Shown: positions 1 through 8,244, numbered from the stretch's first letter. The stretch is 38,632 nucleotides of DNA from Bacteroidota bacterium (GCA_021825585.1 JAKAGT010000035.1:2376-41007), one strand, 5' to 3'. Translations and numbers: made by a program. The notes: generated by a model from the letters alone, not told the origin.

Positions 1-239
1 CACAAGCGGGATGACCTCTGCGTGGGCTCTATCCCGCACAAGCGGGATGACCTCTGCGTGGGCTCTATCCCGCACAAGCGGGATGACCTCTGCGTGGGCT
101 CTATCCCGCACAAGCGGGATGACCTCTGCGTGGGCTCTATCCCGCACAAGCGGGATGACCTCTGCGTGGGCTCTATCCCGCACAAGCGGGATGACCTCTG
201 CGTGGGCTCTATCCCGCACAAGCGGGATGACCTCTGCGT
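1..239 (-). repeat. Tandem array of 36-bp tRNA-Val-like units
   Basis: Six complete identical 36-bp units (24-59, 60-95, 96-131, 132-167, 168-203, 204-239) and the last 23 bp of a seventh (1-23) run without spacers and continue off the window edge. On the minus strand the array follows the 3' end of the tRNA-Val gene with no gap. Each unit has the same length as the tRNA 3' half (240-275) and shares its outer parts: GGGCTCTA, the acceptor 3' strand, and GACCTCT. The T-arm is replaced by a hairpin of 7-bp stems (ATCCCGC/GCGGGAT) around a 4-nt loop, followed by GAC. This hairpin resembles the REP-like elements at 2471 and 29073. The repeated 12-residue ORFs here are a by-product of the period being divisible by 3. 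Confidence 0.95.
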
Positions 240-313
240 GGGCTCTACTGGACTCGAACCAGTGACCTCTTGCGTGTGAAGCAAGCGCTCTGAACCGACT
301 GAGCTAAGAGCCC
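239..313 (-). tRNA. tRNA-Val (anticodon CAC)
   Basis: The minus strand folds as a full cloverleaf. The acceptor GGGCTCT pairs with AGAGCCC. The D-stem is GCTC/GAGC. The anticodon stem CTTGC/GCAAG holds the loop TTCACAC, which places CAC at positions 34-36 (reads GUG, valine). The T-stem ACTGG/CCAGT carries the loop TTCGAGT. The discriminator is A at 239. CCA is not encoded: the next bases are CGC, the start of the first repeat unit. The transcript would run straight into the tandem array. Confidence 0.93.
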
Positions 314-523
314 TCAGATATCATAAATACGCTAAAAAATTCAAAGAACAGGCCGAATCTGAGGCAAATCCTATCAGTTAATCTAACCAATTCGGCGCTC
401 CCAATCAAGAAAAGCACCTCACGAGCACCTGCTATGTATCGGTTCAGTTCCGGCATTATCAACGTGCCTGCTTCACCGCAAGTTTCCAAAAGAGACGTGC
501 TACCTGAAGTATCGGTTTAACCC

Positions 524-2347
524 CTAAGATGCTGATTTTTCGAGGACTTGTACGGCAACCTCGTATTTCTTGAACGGCGGCAGAAAGTAAGCGCCAGCTA
601 CACTTTTCCTTACTTCACGCAGAAACTCGGCCGAAATGTCGACTCCCATCTGTGCAGCGTCGCTCCCCGCCCGGAACAGCTGCTCCCTGAGTTTGGACGG
701 AATGTCGATTCCCGGAATCTCATGATGTAGAAACTCGGCGTGCTTATGGCTCCTGAGCGGCAGTATCCCGACCACGACGGGTAAATTGAATTGCTCGACC
801 GCTTTAAGGAACCTCTCGAAAATCTTCACTAGAAACATCGGCTGGGTAATAACTACCTCGGCGCCCGCTTCAATCTTGCGTCCCAGCTTCTCTATCTCAT
901 ATTCAAATCTCTCGGCAGATGGGTTCGCAGCACAAGCTATAAGGAAAGAAGTCGGTTCGCCTATCGGATTCCCCACCGAGTCCTGACCGTTGTTCATATT
1001 TTTGACAATTTTCACGAGCCCGACCGAGTCGACATCGAAAACGGATTTTGCCTGTGGCAGGTCCCCGATTTTGGCGGGGTCGCCGGTTATGACGAGCACA
1101 TTGCGGAGGCCCAGCTCGTGTGCGCCCAGAAGCTCAGCCTGCAGTCCTATCATGTTCCTGTCCCGGGTCGTCAGGTGAGTTATCGTTTCAATTCCGATGT
1201 CTCTCTGGATGACGTGTGAAATTGCAATCGAGCTCATCCTGATCCTGGCACGGGCGCCGTCAGTGATATGGACAGCGTCGAAGCCGTTCTCCTTGCAGAA
1301 TTTTGCCCCTTCGATGACGCTTGATATATCCAGTCCCCGCGGGATGTCGAGCTCGACGGTAGTGATGAATTTATGGCCGAGTTTCCCCGACAACTCCGAC
1401 CGGGTGACTACCTTTGCCTCCGCCGCTTCCTCCTCCACGGTTGTCTTCCGTCGTACCAGAACCGGCTTGCGCTCGATTTTTACACCGCGGACCGCTTCTG
1501 CAATTGCCTTTATGTGAAGTGGAGTCGAGCCGCAACAGGCGCCTACTACGGTGACGCCCGCTTCCACAAGCTGTTTGGCATAGGTGGCGAGATAGTCCGG
1601 AGTGGCGTGATAGATTGACCTGCCGTCGACAAGGGTTGGGATTCCGGCAGCCGGCTGGGCTGAAAGTACAAGGTCTTCCGAAGAGACGGATTTGATTATG
1701 CCGTACATTCTCTGCGGACCGACCGTGCAGTTGGATCCCACGACGTCGACGCCCTTCGATTTTATGTGGTTTACCACCTCGATTGGAAAATCAGTCGCCA
1801 GGATGGCTCCGTCCTCGGAGAATGTCTTTTGAGCGATTATCGGAATGTCGGAAGAAATCTCCTTGGCCGCTTCGATTGCCGCGTCGAGCTCGTTCAAATC
1901 AAGGAATGTCTCGAGTATCAGAAGATCCACGCCGCTTTTTACCAGGAATTCAATCTGTTCCTTAAAGACGGCCTTCACATCGGAAAGTCTGGTCCTGCCG
2001 AGCGGTGCCAGGAGCCTGCCAGTCGGTCCGACTGCTCCGGCCACATACACCATATCCTCCGCAGCCCTCAGCGCGATTTTGACCGCGGATTCGTTTATCT
2101 CCCTGGTCTTGTCGGAGAGATGATACGCATCGAGCCGCATCCGGTTTGCGGAGAAAGTGTTTGTCTCGATGATTTCGGCGCCCGCCTGAATGTACTCCCG
2201 GTGAGCACGTTCCACTATGTCCGGGTTCTTGATGTTGTGAATCTCCGGCGGCCGCTCGTCGTACTCGTATAGCTCGAGAAGCGTGCCCATGGCGCCGTCA
2301 CAGACGATAACACCGTCTTTCAGTCTTTCCCGAAAAGGCTTTTTCAT
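524..2347 (-). CDS. Bifunctional homocysteine S-methyltransferase / methylenetetrahydrofolate reductase
   Basis: The 607-aa protein joins two one-carbon enzymes, as in Bacillus YitJ. Residues about 1-290 are a homocysteine S-methyltransferase barrel with the opening DGAMGT motif and the zinc-ligand cysteines in GSNC (C207) and GACCG (C271, C272). Residues about 320-600 are a MetF-type FAD-dependent methylene-THF reductase. It would make methyl-THF and methylate homocysteine to methionine in the cytoplasm. The B12-binding and activation domains of full MetH are absent, so a separate corrinoid subunit may be needed if the methyl transfer is B12-dependent. The start MKKPFRERL matches the family. 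The upstream bases show no clear Shine-Dalgarno site, and I saw no SAM or cobalamin riboswitch in the 215 bp upstream. Confidence 0.92.
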   Translation of the reverse strand: MKKPFRERLKDGVIVCDGAMGTLLELYEYDERPPEIHNIKNPDIVERAHREYIQAGAEIIETNTFSANRMRLDAYHLSDKTREINESAVKIALRAAEDMVYVAGAVGPTGRLLAPLGRTRLSDVKAVFKEQIEFLVKSGVDLLILETFLDLNELDAAIEAAKEISSDIPIIAQKTFSEDGAILATDFPIEVVNHIKSKGVDVVGSNCTVGPQRMYGIIKSVSSEDLVLSAQPAAGIPTLVDGRSIYHATPDYLATYAKQLVEAGVTVVGACCGSTPLHIKAIAEAVRGVKIERKPVLVRRKTTVEEEAAEAKVVTRSELSGKLGHKFITTVELDIPRGLDISSVIEGAKFCKENGFDAVHITDGARARIRMSSIAISHVIQRDIGIETITHLTTRDRNMIGLQAELLGAHELGLRNVLVITGDPAKIGDLPQAKSVFDVDSVGLVKIVKNMNNGQDSVGNPIGEPTSFLIACAANPSAERFEYEIEKLGRKIEAGAEVVITQPMFLVKIFERFLKAVEQFNLPVVVGILPLRSHKHAEFLHHEIPGIDIPSKLREQLFRAGSDAAQMGVDISAEFLREVRKSVAGAYFLPPFKKYEVAVQVLEKSAS

Positions 2348-2470
2348 ATTCTAAACTTGTGGGTCCTTCTTACCGGGTAATTTGAATTAAAATTTATCAA
2401 TTTTGCAGCCGAATTCAAAAGAAGCGGTCCCCGTCAGGTCCCGCATGTTTTCAGCGGGAACCTATTTATG

Positions 2471-2499
2471 GATGCCCGACAAAAGCACTCGGGCATGAC
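2471..2499. repeat. REP-like hairpin ending in TGAC
   Basis: A 7-bp stem TGCCCGA/TCGGGCA around a 9-nt loop is followed by TGACA. The same plan (short G/C stem, then TGAC) occurs at 29073-29096 and in each unit of the array at 1-239. It lies between two minus-strand genes. Confidence 0.55.
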
Positions 2500-2507
2500 A
2501 CGATACC

Positions 2508-2535
2508 TCGCCGCTTGCGGCGACGTGGTTCATTC
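2508..2535. repeat. Palindromic repeat CGCCGC-TT-GCGGCG plus GGTTCATT tail
   Basis: CGCCGC TT GCGGCG (2510-2523) is followed by A, three variable bases and GGTTCATT. A second copy with AA in the loop and the same tail in the same orientation is at 29795-29820, which makes this a dispersed repeat and not a chance palindrome. Confidence 0.6.
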
Positions 2536-2562
2536 GAGCCGGAATTATTTCAATTCCGAAAC

Positions 2563-3165
2563 TTAAACGTATTTCCTTACGTCGAATATTTCCCCGTTGT
2601 GCTTCCCTTCAACGCTCTCTCTGTATGCAGCCGCAAATTTCGCCGCGGGTATCCCGATGCTTTCGTCCATTCCGAGCACCTTCAGAGTCTCGGTGGCGAA
2701 TGGGGGGCTCACGACGTTTATTCGAATTCCCCGTTTCATCTCGAGAGCGACGGCCTTTCCAAAGCCGTTGAGTGCGGCATTTACCATGCTGAACGACGAA
2801 GTCCCGAGCATCGGTTCGTTGGCGAGCGAACCGCTGGTCAGGGTGAATGAACCGTTGTCGTTGATGTATTTCATACCAAGCCTGACGAGGTTCACCTGAC
2901 CCATCAGTTTGTCTCGCAGCCCTATCAGATAATCCTCTTCCGTCATGCTCTCCATGTTTCCCCCCTTCGCCTGTCCTGCTGCGCTGACCAGGGCATCGAA
3001 ACGGCCGACTCTTTTATAGAGGGTCTCGATGGAATCGGCCGAAGTGATGTCGACACGGACGTCGCCGCTCTTATGGCCTGCAATTATTACTTCGTGACGC
3101 GGTGACAAATCCTTCACTATTTCCCTGCCTATCAACCCAGTTGCGCCTACTACGATTATTTTCAT
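2563..3165 (-). CDS. Short-chain dehydrogenase/reductase, small NAD(P)-binding type
   Basis: The 200-aa Rossmann protein starts with MKIIVVGATGLIG, where GATGLIG is the dinucleotide-binding loop. It carries VSAAGQ (NNAG-like) near residue 65 and a serine-containing TLTSGSL strand with a downstream SFSMVNAALNGF segment where the catalytic Y-x-x-x-K would lie. No tyrosine is visible there, so catalysis may be atypical. The frame stays open far upstream to 3732, but start 3165 is chosen because GGAAGGA sits just before it and the homologous sequence begins there. The substrate cannot be told. It points away from the DUF5686 gene across a 400-bp intergenic region. Confidence 0.8.
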   Translation of the reverse strand: MKIIVVGATGLIGREIVKDLSPRHEVIIAGHKSGDVRVDITSADSIETLYKRVGRFDALVSAAGQAKGGNMESMTEEDYLIGLRDKLMGQVNLVRLGMKYINDNGSFTLTSGSLANEPMLGTSSFSMVNAALNGFGKAVALEMKRGIRINVVSPPFATETLKVLGMDESIGIPAAKFAAAYRESVEGKHNGEIFDVRKYV

Positions 3166-3339
3166 ATTCCTTCCCACCATTGAATTTCCGGGATTGTGTC
3201 CGGATTGAGCATTGAGAGGCGTATCTCCTCTCAAACCGTTCCGGGTTCTCCGCAATTTATCGCGGATTGACGTAAGACCATATAGATGAACAAAACTCGT
3301 GAAGCATCGGGTTCCATCCACCTTTGAAAACTGCCATGG

Positions 3340-3518
3340 TTGTCGCTGCCAAAGTTTGTTGGGTCTGCGACAAAAATATAATGTGGCATCGGCATCCATT
3401 GAAAATGGATGCCTGGGAAAGATCCCGAAACCCCGAACGGGGTTTTGAGCCTCTTTTGAGCCGTTCATTTTAATGAATGGCAGTGGTTTCACAAATTTGT
3501 CGCACACCAAAGTTTGTT
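3340..3518 (+). repeat. Direct repeat pair enclosing three consecutive hairpins
   Basis: TTGTCGC-TGCCAAAGTTTGTT at 3340-3360 and TTGTCGCACACCAAAGTTTGTT at 3497-3518 are near-identical direct repeats. Between them lie three perfect or near-perfect hairpins: a 9-bp stem at 3392-3412 (GCATCCATT), AAACCCCG/CGGGGTTT at 3428-3445, and CCGTTCATT/AATGAATGG with one G-U pair at 3461-3480. The rest of 3166-3568 holds no gene that I can support. The start of the gene at 3569 lies 50 bp beyond the second repeat. Confidence 0.6.
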
Positions 3519-3568
3519 TTATCCGTAACATTTCTTGTTCCAATTCAGTATTATTATCTAATTCTCTA

Positions 3569-5950
3569 ATGTCAGCATTCAGGGTATGTGCCGCCATTCT
3601 AACCTTCGTGGTTACCGCGTCCGCACAGCAGACGTTCACGGTAACCGGTCGGGTTACGGACTCGAAGAACGGGGAGGCTCTCGGTGCGGCGAACGTCAGG
3701 GTGGCGGGTACTTCGAGAGGCACGATTACCAATCTTGACGGTTCTTACCTCATGTCTCTTCCCCCCGGAGATTACACATTCATCTATAGCTACATAGGTT
3801 ATCAATCGGATTCGGTCCGGATCAGACTGAGCGGCGATGTCCGGCGAAATGTGAATCTCGAGCCGGCAGAGATAATTCTCCCGGAGGTTCTGTCCATCGC
3901 CGAGGACCCGGCATATGCAATCATACGGAGGGCGATTGCCAGGAAGCACGAATGGGCCAAGCTTCTTAGATCGTATGAGTTCAAGGCCTTTACCAGGTTG
4001 ACGATCTATCGCGACACCTCGCTTGCCGGCATAACCGAGTCTTACACAGACGGCTACTGGCAGCAGGGGGACTCGATTCATGAGGTGGTTGTCCAAAAGC
4101 GAGAGACGAAAAACCTCCCCGAAGCGGCATTGATACCTTCGGTAGGTGAGATAGTGAATTTTACGGACGACGTGATTGAATACTCGGGCTACAAATTTGT
4201 CGGTCCCATCGCAGAAAACGCTTTCGATTATTACAAGTACAGGCTCATCAGGACTTTCAGGAAAGACAATGTCGATGTGTACGAGATAGAAGTTATACCT
4301 GAATCCAGGATAGTCCCACTCTTTTCCGGAGAGATTTCGATTGCCGATTCCTCATACGCGGTAATGGGGGCGAGCCTGCAGCCGAACCAGGCATTCACAA
4401 TACCTTTCGTAACGGACCTCGATGTCAAATTCAGCCAGCGCTATTCGTTGTATGAAAACAAGTTCTGGATGCCCACGGACATCATAACCGACTTTGGAAT
4501 GAAGATAGAGTTCGCCGGATTGTCGCTCCCGAGGCTCAGCATCAACGAGATTTCAGACATATACGACTACAGGCTGAATGCCGCCGTTCCCGATTCTATT
4601 TTCCGGAAGCCTGCGCTGGTCGTCGATTCGAGTTCCGCGAAATTCGACTCGACCTTCTGGATGACGCACGAAGTGCTTCCGCTGACATTCACTGAGCAGA
4701 AGGCTTATAGGACACTCGACAGCACGCAGACCCTGGAGAAGCAATTCAAGCCGACCGGAGCTACAGCCAGCCTCGTCAGTGAAGGAGGCATCCTTTCGAG
4801 CCTCAAATATGTCGATGTGAGATTCGACAGAGTCGAAGGGCTGTTCCTCGGAGGGAAATACACTTACTCTCCAGGCAAGAGGAGGACCAGCCTGACGCTT
4901 TCAAACGAGGGTGCCGTGATCTCGCGGGGCTATGATGCCTGGCGGCTCAACCTGGCCGCGGGTTACGGAATATCGGACAAGATATTCAAGTGGCGGGTCG
5001 GTGCCGCATACCCGTTCGGCGGCGCCGCAGATTCGAAAGAATTCTCGATCCGTCATGAAATAGGCTTCGACGTCTTTCGGGATATCAGGCATTATCCCGA
5101 GGACAGTTTCTTTTCATCCTTCACGGCCATGATAACTTCCTTAATCGGGCGCAGCGACTGCTACGACTATTACATGGCATCGGGATGGAAGGCCCACTAC
5201 TCCGTCATTCCTGTCAGAGAATTCCACATGACGCTGGTCTATCTGTCTGAGAACGAAACAATCGTCGTGAACCACACGAACTTCAGCATACTTTCTCTGG
5301 GAAACACTTACCGATCAAATCCGCCGATAGCGGCCGGTGCGATGCGCAGTCTGGGATTATCGATCGGCTACGGGGACGATCCGTCGATGTTCCAGATAAT
5401 GCCTGTGAATACGGTTGAGTTCACTTCGGAATACTCGTCGCCGTCGCTCCTGGGGAGCGACTTTCACTTCGGAAAGTACGAGCTGAAGGCATCATACCAT
5501 TTCGACACATTCCTGAGCAGCTATCTCTTTCCGCCGCAGACACAGGTGATGCTCTCGGGCGGGATTTCGACCGGCAACCTTCCGGTGCAGAGGGAGTTCG
5601 TGCTCGACTCGCAGACCGGCGGGCTTGCCCCTTTCGGAGTGCTGAAGACAGCTCAGCCGCTGCAGTTCATCGGTGACCGGTTCTTCATGGCATCCGTTGA
5701 GCAGAACTTCCGGACCGTTCCGTTCCTCCTCGCGGGGATCCCGTATCTTTACAAGAAAGGCCTGGAGCTTCTCGTGGACGCATCGGTGGCTCAGTCCTGG
5801 CTCAACGGGAAATCGACGACGAACGGATGGTACTACGAGGCTGGAATCGGTATCGGCAAGATACTCGGCCTGATTCGCATCGACTGGACTTATCGCCTGA
5901 GCAGGCCGCACGCATCGTTCCTGAGTATCGGAATGAGCAGCATATTGTAG
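3569..5950 (+). CDS. DUF5686-type outer-membrane protein with carboxypeptidase-like regulatory domain
   Basis: A signal peptide (MSAFRVCAAILTFVVTASAQ) is followed by a carboxypeptidase-regulatory-like beta-sandwich, residues about 25-105, with the typical VTGRVTDSKNGEALGAANV opening. The rest, about 690 residues, matches the DUF5686 architecture common in Bacteroidota and relatives. Its C-terminal half has alternating aromatic strands and a final aromatic-poor strand (FLSIGMSSIL), consistent with an outer-membrane beta-barrel. The molecular role is not established. Start 3569 is chosen over the in-frame codon at 3473 because the signal peptide begins there. No Shine-Dalgarno is visible; the leader is A/T-rich, as often in Bacteroidota. 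Confidence 0.85.
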   Translation: MSAFRVCAAILTFVVTASAQQTFTVTGRVTDSKNGEALGAANVRVAGTSRGTITNLDGSYLMSLPPGDYTFIYSYIGYQSDSVRIRLSGDVRRNVNLEPAEIILPEVLSIAEDPAYAIIRRAIARKHEWAKLLRSYEFKAFTRLTIYRDTSLAGITESYTDGYWQQGDSIHEVVVQKRETKNLPEAALIPSVGEIVNFTDDVIEYSGYKFVGPIAENAFDYYKYRLIRTFRKDNVDVYEIEVIPESRIVPLFSGEISIADSSYAVMGASLQPNQAFTIPFVTDLDVKFSQRYSLYENKFWMPTDIITDFGMKIEFAGLSLPRLSINEISDIYDYRLNAAVPDSIFRKPALVVDSSSAKFDSTFWMTHEVLPLTFTEQKAYRTLDSTQTLEKQFKPTGATASLVSEGGILSSLKYVDVRFDRVEGLFLGGKYTYSPGKRRTSLTLSNEGAVISRGYDAWRLNLAAGYGISDKIFKWRVGAAYPFGGAADSKEFSIRHEIGFDVFRDIRHYPEDSFFSSFTAMITSLIGRSDCYDYYMASGWKAHYSVIPVREFHMTLVYLSENETIVVNHTNFSILSLGNTYRSNPPIAAGAMRSLGLSIGYGDDPSMFQIMPVNTVEFTSEYSSPSLLGSDFHFGKYELKASYHFDTFLSSYLFPPQTQVMLSGGISTGNLPVQREFVLDSQTGGLAPFGVLKTAQPLQFIGDRFFMASVEQNFRTVPFLLAGIPYLYKKGLELLVDASVAQSWLNGKSTTNGWYYEAGIGIGKILGLIRIDWTYRLSRPHASFLSIGMSSIL

Positions 5951-6060
5951 CCGCGGGAGAGACTGGCAAGTAGTATTAAACCGGTGGAACGATGGGTTGA
6001 TGATTCATGACGAAGACCATGCGACAGGTTGGCGATAAGTGAATCCCAGGTTTATGATAG

Positions 6061-6089
6061 TTGACTGTTGAGCGGGATATTCATAATCT
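6061..6089 (+). promoter_or_regulatory. Possible sigma70-like promoter before the 6118 gene
   Basis: TTGACT and TAATCT are separated by exactly 17 bp and lie 29 bp upstream of the start codon at 6118. The -35 box is good and the -10 box is mediocre, so this is tentative. Confidence 0.25.
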
Positions 6090-6117
6090 AGACTAAAAAA
6101 AGTTAGCAGGTGCCAAA

Positions 6118-6489
6118 ATGCCGACAGGTCAAGATAAGCCTTATGCAGTCGAATACTATTACAAGGTGCAGTGGGGATACGCCGACGAATTCCTGAAGTT
6201 ATATAAGAAGAATCATCACCCGGTCCTGAAGAAACAAATGGAGATGGGGCGGATACTGAGCCTTACTTTGGCCAGGCCGCGGCTTCACGGTACGGAGGAC
6301 GGGCGCTGGGACTTCAGGGTAACGATAGTCTGGAAAAACATTCAGACGACGAACGACGGCTACAGCGAAGAAGCTCTCGTGCGTCAGCTTTATCCGGACA
6401 TCGAGACGCACAAGAAAGAGGAGCAGAGAAGGTTTGAGGTTCTCGCGGCGCACTGGGACGTGCCCATCGTCGATGTTGACATCGAGTAA
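6118..6489 (+). CDS. Small conserved-looking protein of unknown function
   Basis: The 123-aa soluble protein has no signal peptide or membrane segment. It is rich in charged and aromatic residues: EYYYKVQWGY near the N-terminus, KKNHHPVL at about 30, a WDFRVTIVW strand at about 62-70 and a KKEEQRRFEVLAAHWD helix near the end. Alternating strands and helices would fit a small alpha/beta ferredoxin-like or dimeric barrel fold, but I do not recognise the family. It stands alone between the DUF5686 gene and the IS element. Coding character is supported by length, composition and absence of a better frame. The ribosome site is weak. Confidence 0.6.
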   Translation: MPTGQDKPYAVEYYYKVQWGYADEFLKLYKKNHHPVLKKQMEMGRILSLTLARPRLHGTEDGRWDFRVTIVWKNIQTTNDGYSEEALVRQLYPDIETHKKEEQRRFEVLAAHWDVPIVDVDIE

Positions 6490-6514
6490 GTACGGGCGGT
6501 TGGAACATCGGGCC

Positions 6515-7900
6515 GATAAGAACACGAGTTTATCCAATTTCAGGGGAAAGGGGTTAAATTTAGAAGGTGCGAGTTGTGGAGAGGAGAGGCAGGCGTAAGG
6601 AATCAGGAGGATTGGGATGGAGGGAATATTTGTATCAAAGTCAGAGTTGATATCGGAGAGGAGCCGAAGTAGGTATGATGTGTTCATGAAAGGGGTAACG
6701 TTGGGGATGCACAAGGCACAAAGGCGAGTGATGGAAGAGATAGTGTGGGGGATATTGCAAAGTGGGACGGTGAGATTAAGTGAGATAGGTCGATGGATAG
6801 GAGGAGTAGGGACAAGGTTGCTGAGCCGGATCAAGCGGATGAGTCGGCAATTGGGAGATGACTGGGATAATACGCCACTGAGGGAGAATCACTTGCGAGG
6901 GATAGGAAGGATGGTAGGCCGAGAGACGAGTGTGGTAATGGATACGAGTGACATCAGGAAAGACAGAGGAAGGAAGTTCGAGTACATGTCGCGAGTGTAC
7001 GACGGAAGCACAGGAGAGACGGCATTAGGATACAATCTGCTGACGATAACGGCGGTGTTGGGGAAAGGTCGACAAATGCCGTTATACATGGCGCCGTTCA
7101 GTGTGGCAGCGCCAGGATACGAAAGCGAGAACAAGGAGATTATTCGGGGAGTGGACACGGTGGTAAAAGAGATAGGGAACAATGGCGTGTGGGTAGCGGA
7201 TAGGGGTTTTGATAACAAATGGTTATTCAATGAGTTAGCAGAGCGTGGTTTGCGATTCCTGGTGTGTGGATTTCGGGAACGTCGATTGAAGGTAGATGGG
7301 GTAGAACAAGAAGTGCACGGAGTGGTTGGAGGACTAGAACTAAATGGATCGATGTATGTTGGGAGACGTGGAAAAACGAGAAGACCGGTGACAATTCGTT
7401 ACGGTTCATGCCGGATTGTTTTACCCGAGTGGTGGGACGGGACTCGCCACCGGCAAGTTCATCAAGAGCTATGGCTGCTTGTTGTTGAGGGATACGGTGA
7501 TAAGGGGAACAGGTCGTTCTTTTACACGAACGTTCCATTGGCCAGTGATTCTATAACGCGTCAGATGGCGCGCCGGTATTCCGACCGCTGGGCTATAGAG
7601 GAAGAGTTGCAGTTCTTAAAACAGCGTCTACAATTGGAAGACATTAGAGTTCGACATTGGAAGGCGATCGAGCGGTTGTGTCTGTCCGTCATGCTTGCAT
7701 TCGCTTTCCTCGTCCAGTTTGTTGAGTACATCTGTGCCAAGAGAAAGCGCCTCTTCCCGATTTTATGCGGAACGCAATCTGAACTCGACCCAGATGCAAA
7801 GTTTGTCTACTACAGAGTCCTTGATGCATTACAGATGGCCACCGCCTTTGTCTTGGCCCTTAATCTCTGGCTAAAAAGTAGGTAAACTCGTGGATAAGAA
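6515..7900 (+). mobile_element. Complete IS4-family insertion sequence with 8-bp target duplication
   Basis: The element spans 6523-7892 (1370 bp). Its ends are inverted repeats that start CACGAGTTTA on both sides and match at about 15 of 18 positions. It is flanked by perfect 8-bp direct repeats GATAAGAA at 6515-6522 and 7893-7900. Intact ends, a perfect duplication and one unbroken transposase frame point to recent and probably still competent insertion. It landed in an intergenic region 11 bp before a TTGACA box that may belong to the hydrogenase operon. Confidence 0.93.
6617..7885 (+). CDS. IS4-family DDE transposase
   Basis: The 422-aa protein carries the DDE triad: D109 in VVMDTSD, D195 in VWVADRGFD, and E328. 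The last is set in a perfect IS4 signature Y-(2)-R-(3)-E-(6)-K at Y321, R324, E328, K335 (YSDRWAIEEELQFLK). An AGGAGG site at 6605-6610 fixes the start. The reading frame is intact and ends 7 bp before the right terminal repeat edge. The first two thirds are unusually G-rich compared with the neighbouring genes, as expected for a mobile gene. Confidence 0.93.
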   Translation: MEGIFVSKSELISERSRSRYDVFMKGVTLGMHKAQRRVMEEIVWGILQSGTVRLSEIGRWIGGVGTRLLSRIKRMSRQLGDDWDNTPLRENHLRGIGRMVGRETSVVMDTSDIRKDRGRKFEYMSRVYDGSTGETALGYNLLTITAVLGKGRQMPLYMAPFSVAAPGYESENKEIIRGVDTVVKEIGNNGVWVADRGFDNKWLFNELAERGLRFLVCGFRERRLKVDGVEQEVHGVVGGLELNGSMYVGRRGKTRRPVTIRYGSCRIVLPEWWDGTRHRQVHQELWLLVVEGYGDKGNRSFFYTNVPLASDSITRQMARRYSDRWAIEEELQFLKQRLQLEDIRVRHWKAIERLCLSVMLAFAFLVQFVEYICAKRKRLFPILCGTQSELDPDAKFVYYRVLDALQMATAFVLALNLWLKSR

Positions 7901-8244
7901 TACTTGACAATCGCTCGTGCGAGGATTAAATTTTCGCGGAGGCGGGAAATGGCATGCGGGTTTCGCCCATGAATCCAGAAGCTCCGTTCTCTTTACGCAT
8001 AGCACTTCACTTTTACGCACCCTAAAACTCCTGCGCCCCGTCCATTGCCATCTCCACTGACATGATGCAAGCAATGATGCATCCTCGACGCCAGTTGCAG
8101 TGAAACAAATTGCTTCCTAGTCGTGAAAGCGAGCGTTGACCGTGGATGGCAGACTCGTCGACTGTAGGGAATTCGCCTTGCACTAGTAAGGATACCAGGA
8201 AGGCATGGTCGGGACGTGTAATTCACAATGATGGGGCTAGAGAG
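7901..8244 (+). promoter_or_regulatory. Leader region and possible promoter of the hydrogenase operon
   Basis: TTGACA (7904-7909) and TAAATT (7927-7932) are 17 bp apart, a plausible sigma70-type promoter about 310 bp before the first gene of the operon. The leader holds a small GATGCA/TGCATC stem near 8070-8090 and otherwise nothing I recognise. An alternative upstream in-frame start for the next gene at 8146 lies within it but has no support. The IS4 element ends 11 bp upstream of the -35 box, so native upstream control sites may have been displaced. Confidence 0.35.

Noticed and set aside
1-239. CRISPR array (36-bp repeats with dyad symmetry)
   Set aside because: Units abut without spacers, are derived from the neighbouring tRNA, and no cas genes are seen.
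11-279. Repetitive 12-residue-repeat protein ORFs
   Set aside because: They exist only because the repeat period is a multiple of 3; they run into the tRNA gene and have no start signal.
304-489. 61-aa minus-strand ORF next to the tRNA
   Set aside because: It overlaps the tRNA 5' end, has no ribosome site and no recognisable content.
2348-2562. SAM or cobalamin riboswitch before the metH/metF fusion
   Set aside because: The upstream region shows two REP-like palindromes but none of the conserved riboswitch core sequences.
3166-3732. N-terminal extension of the SDR gene
   Set aside because: The extension overlaps the DUF5686 gene start and hairpin region; homology and ribosome site place the start at 3165.
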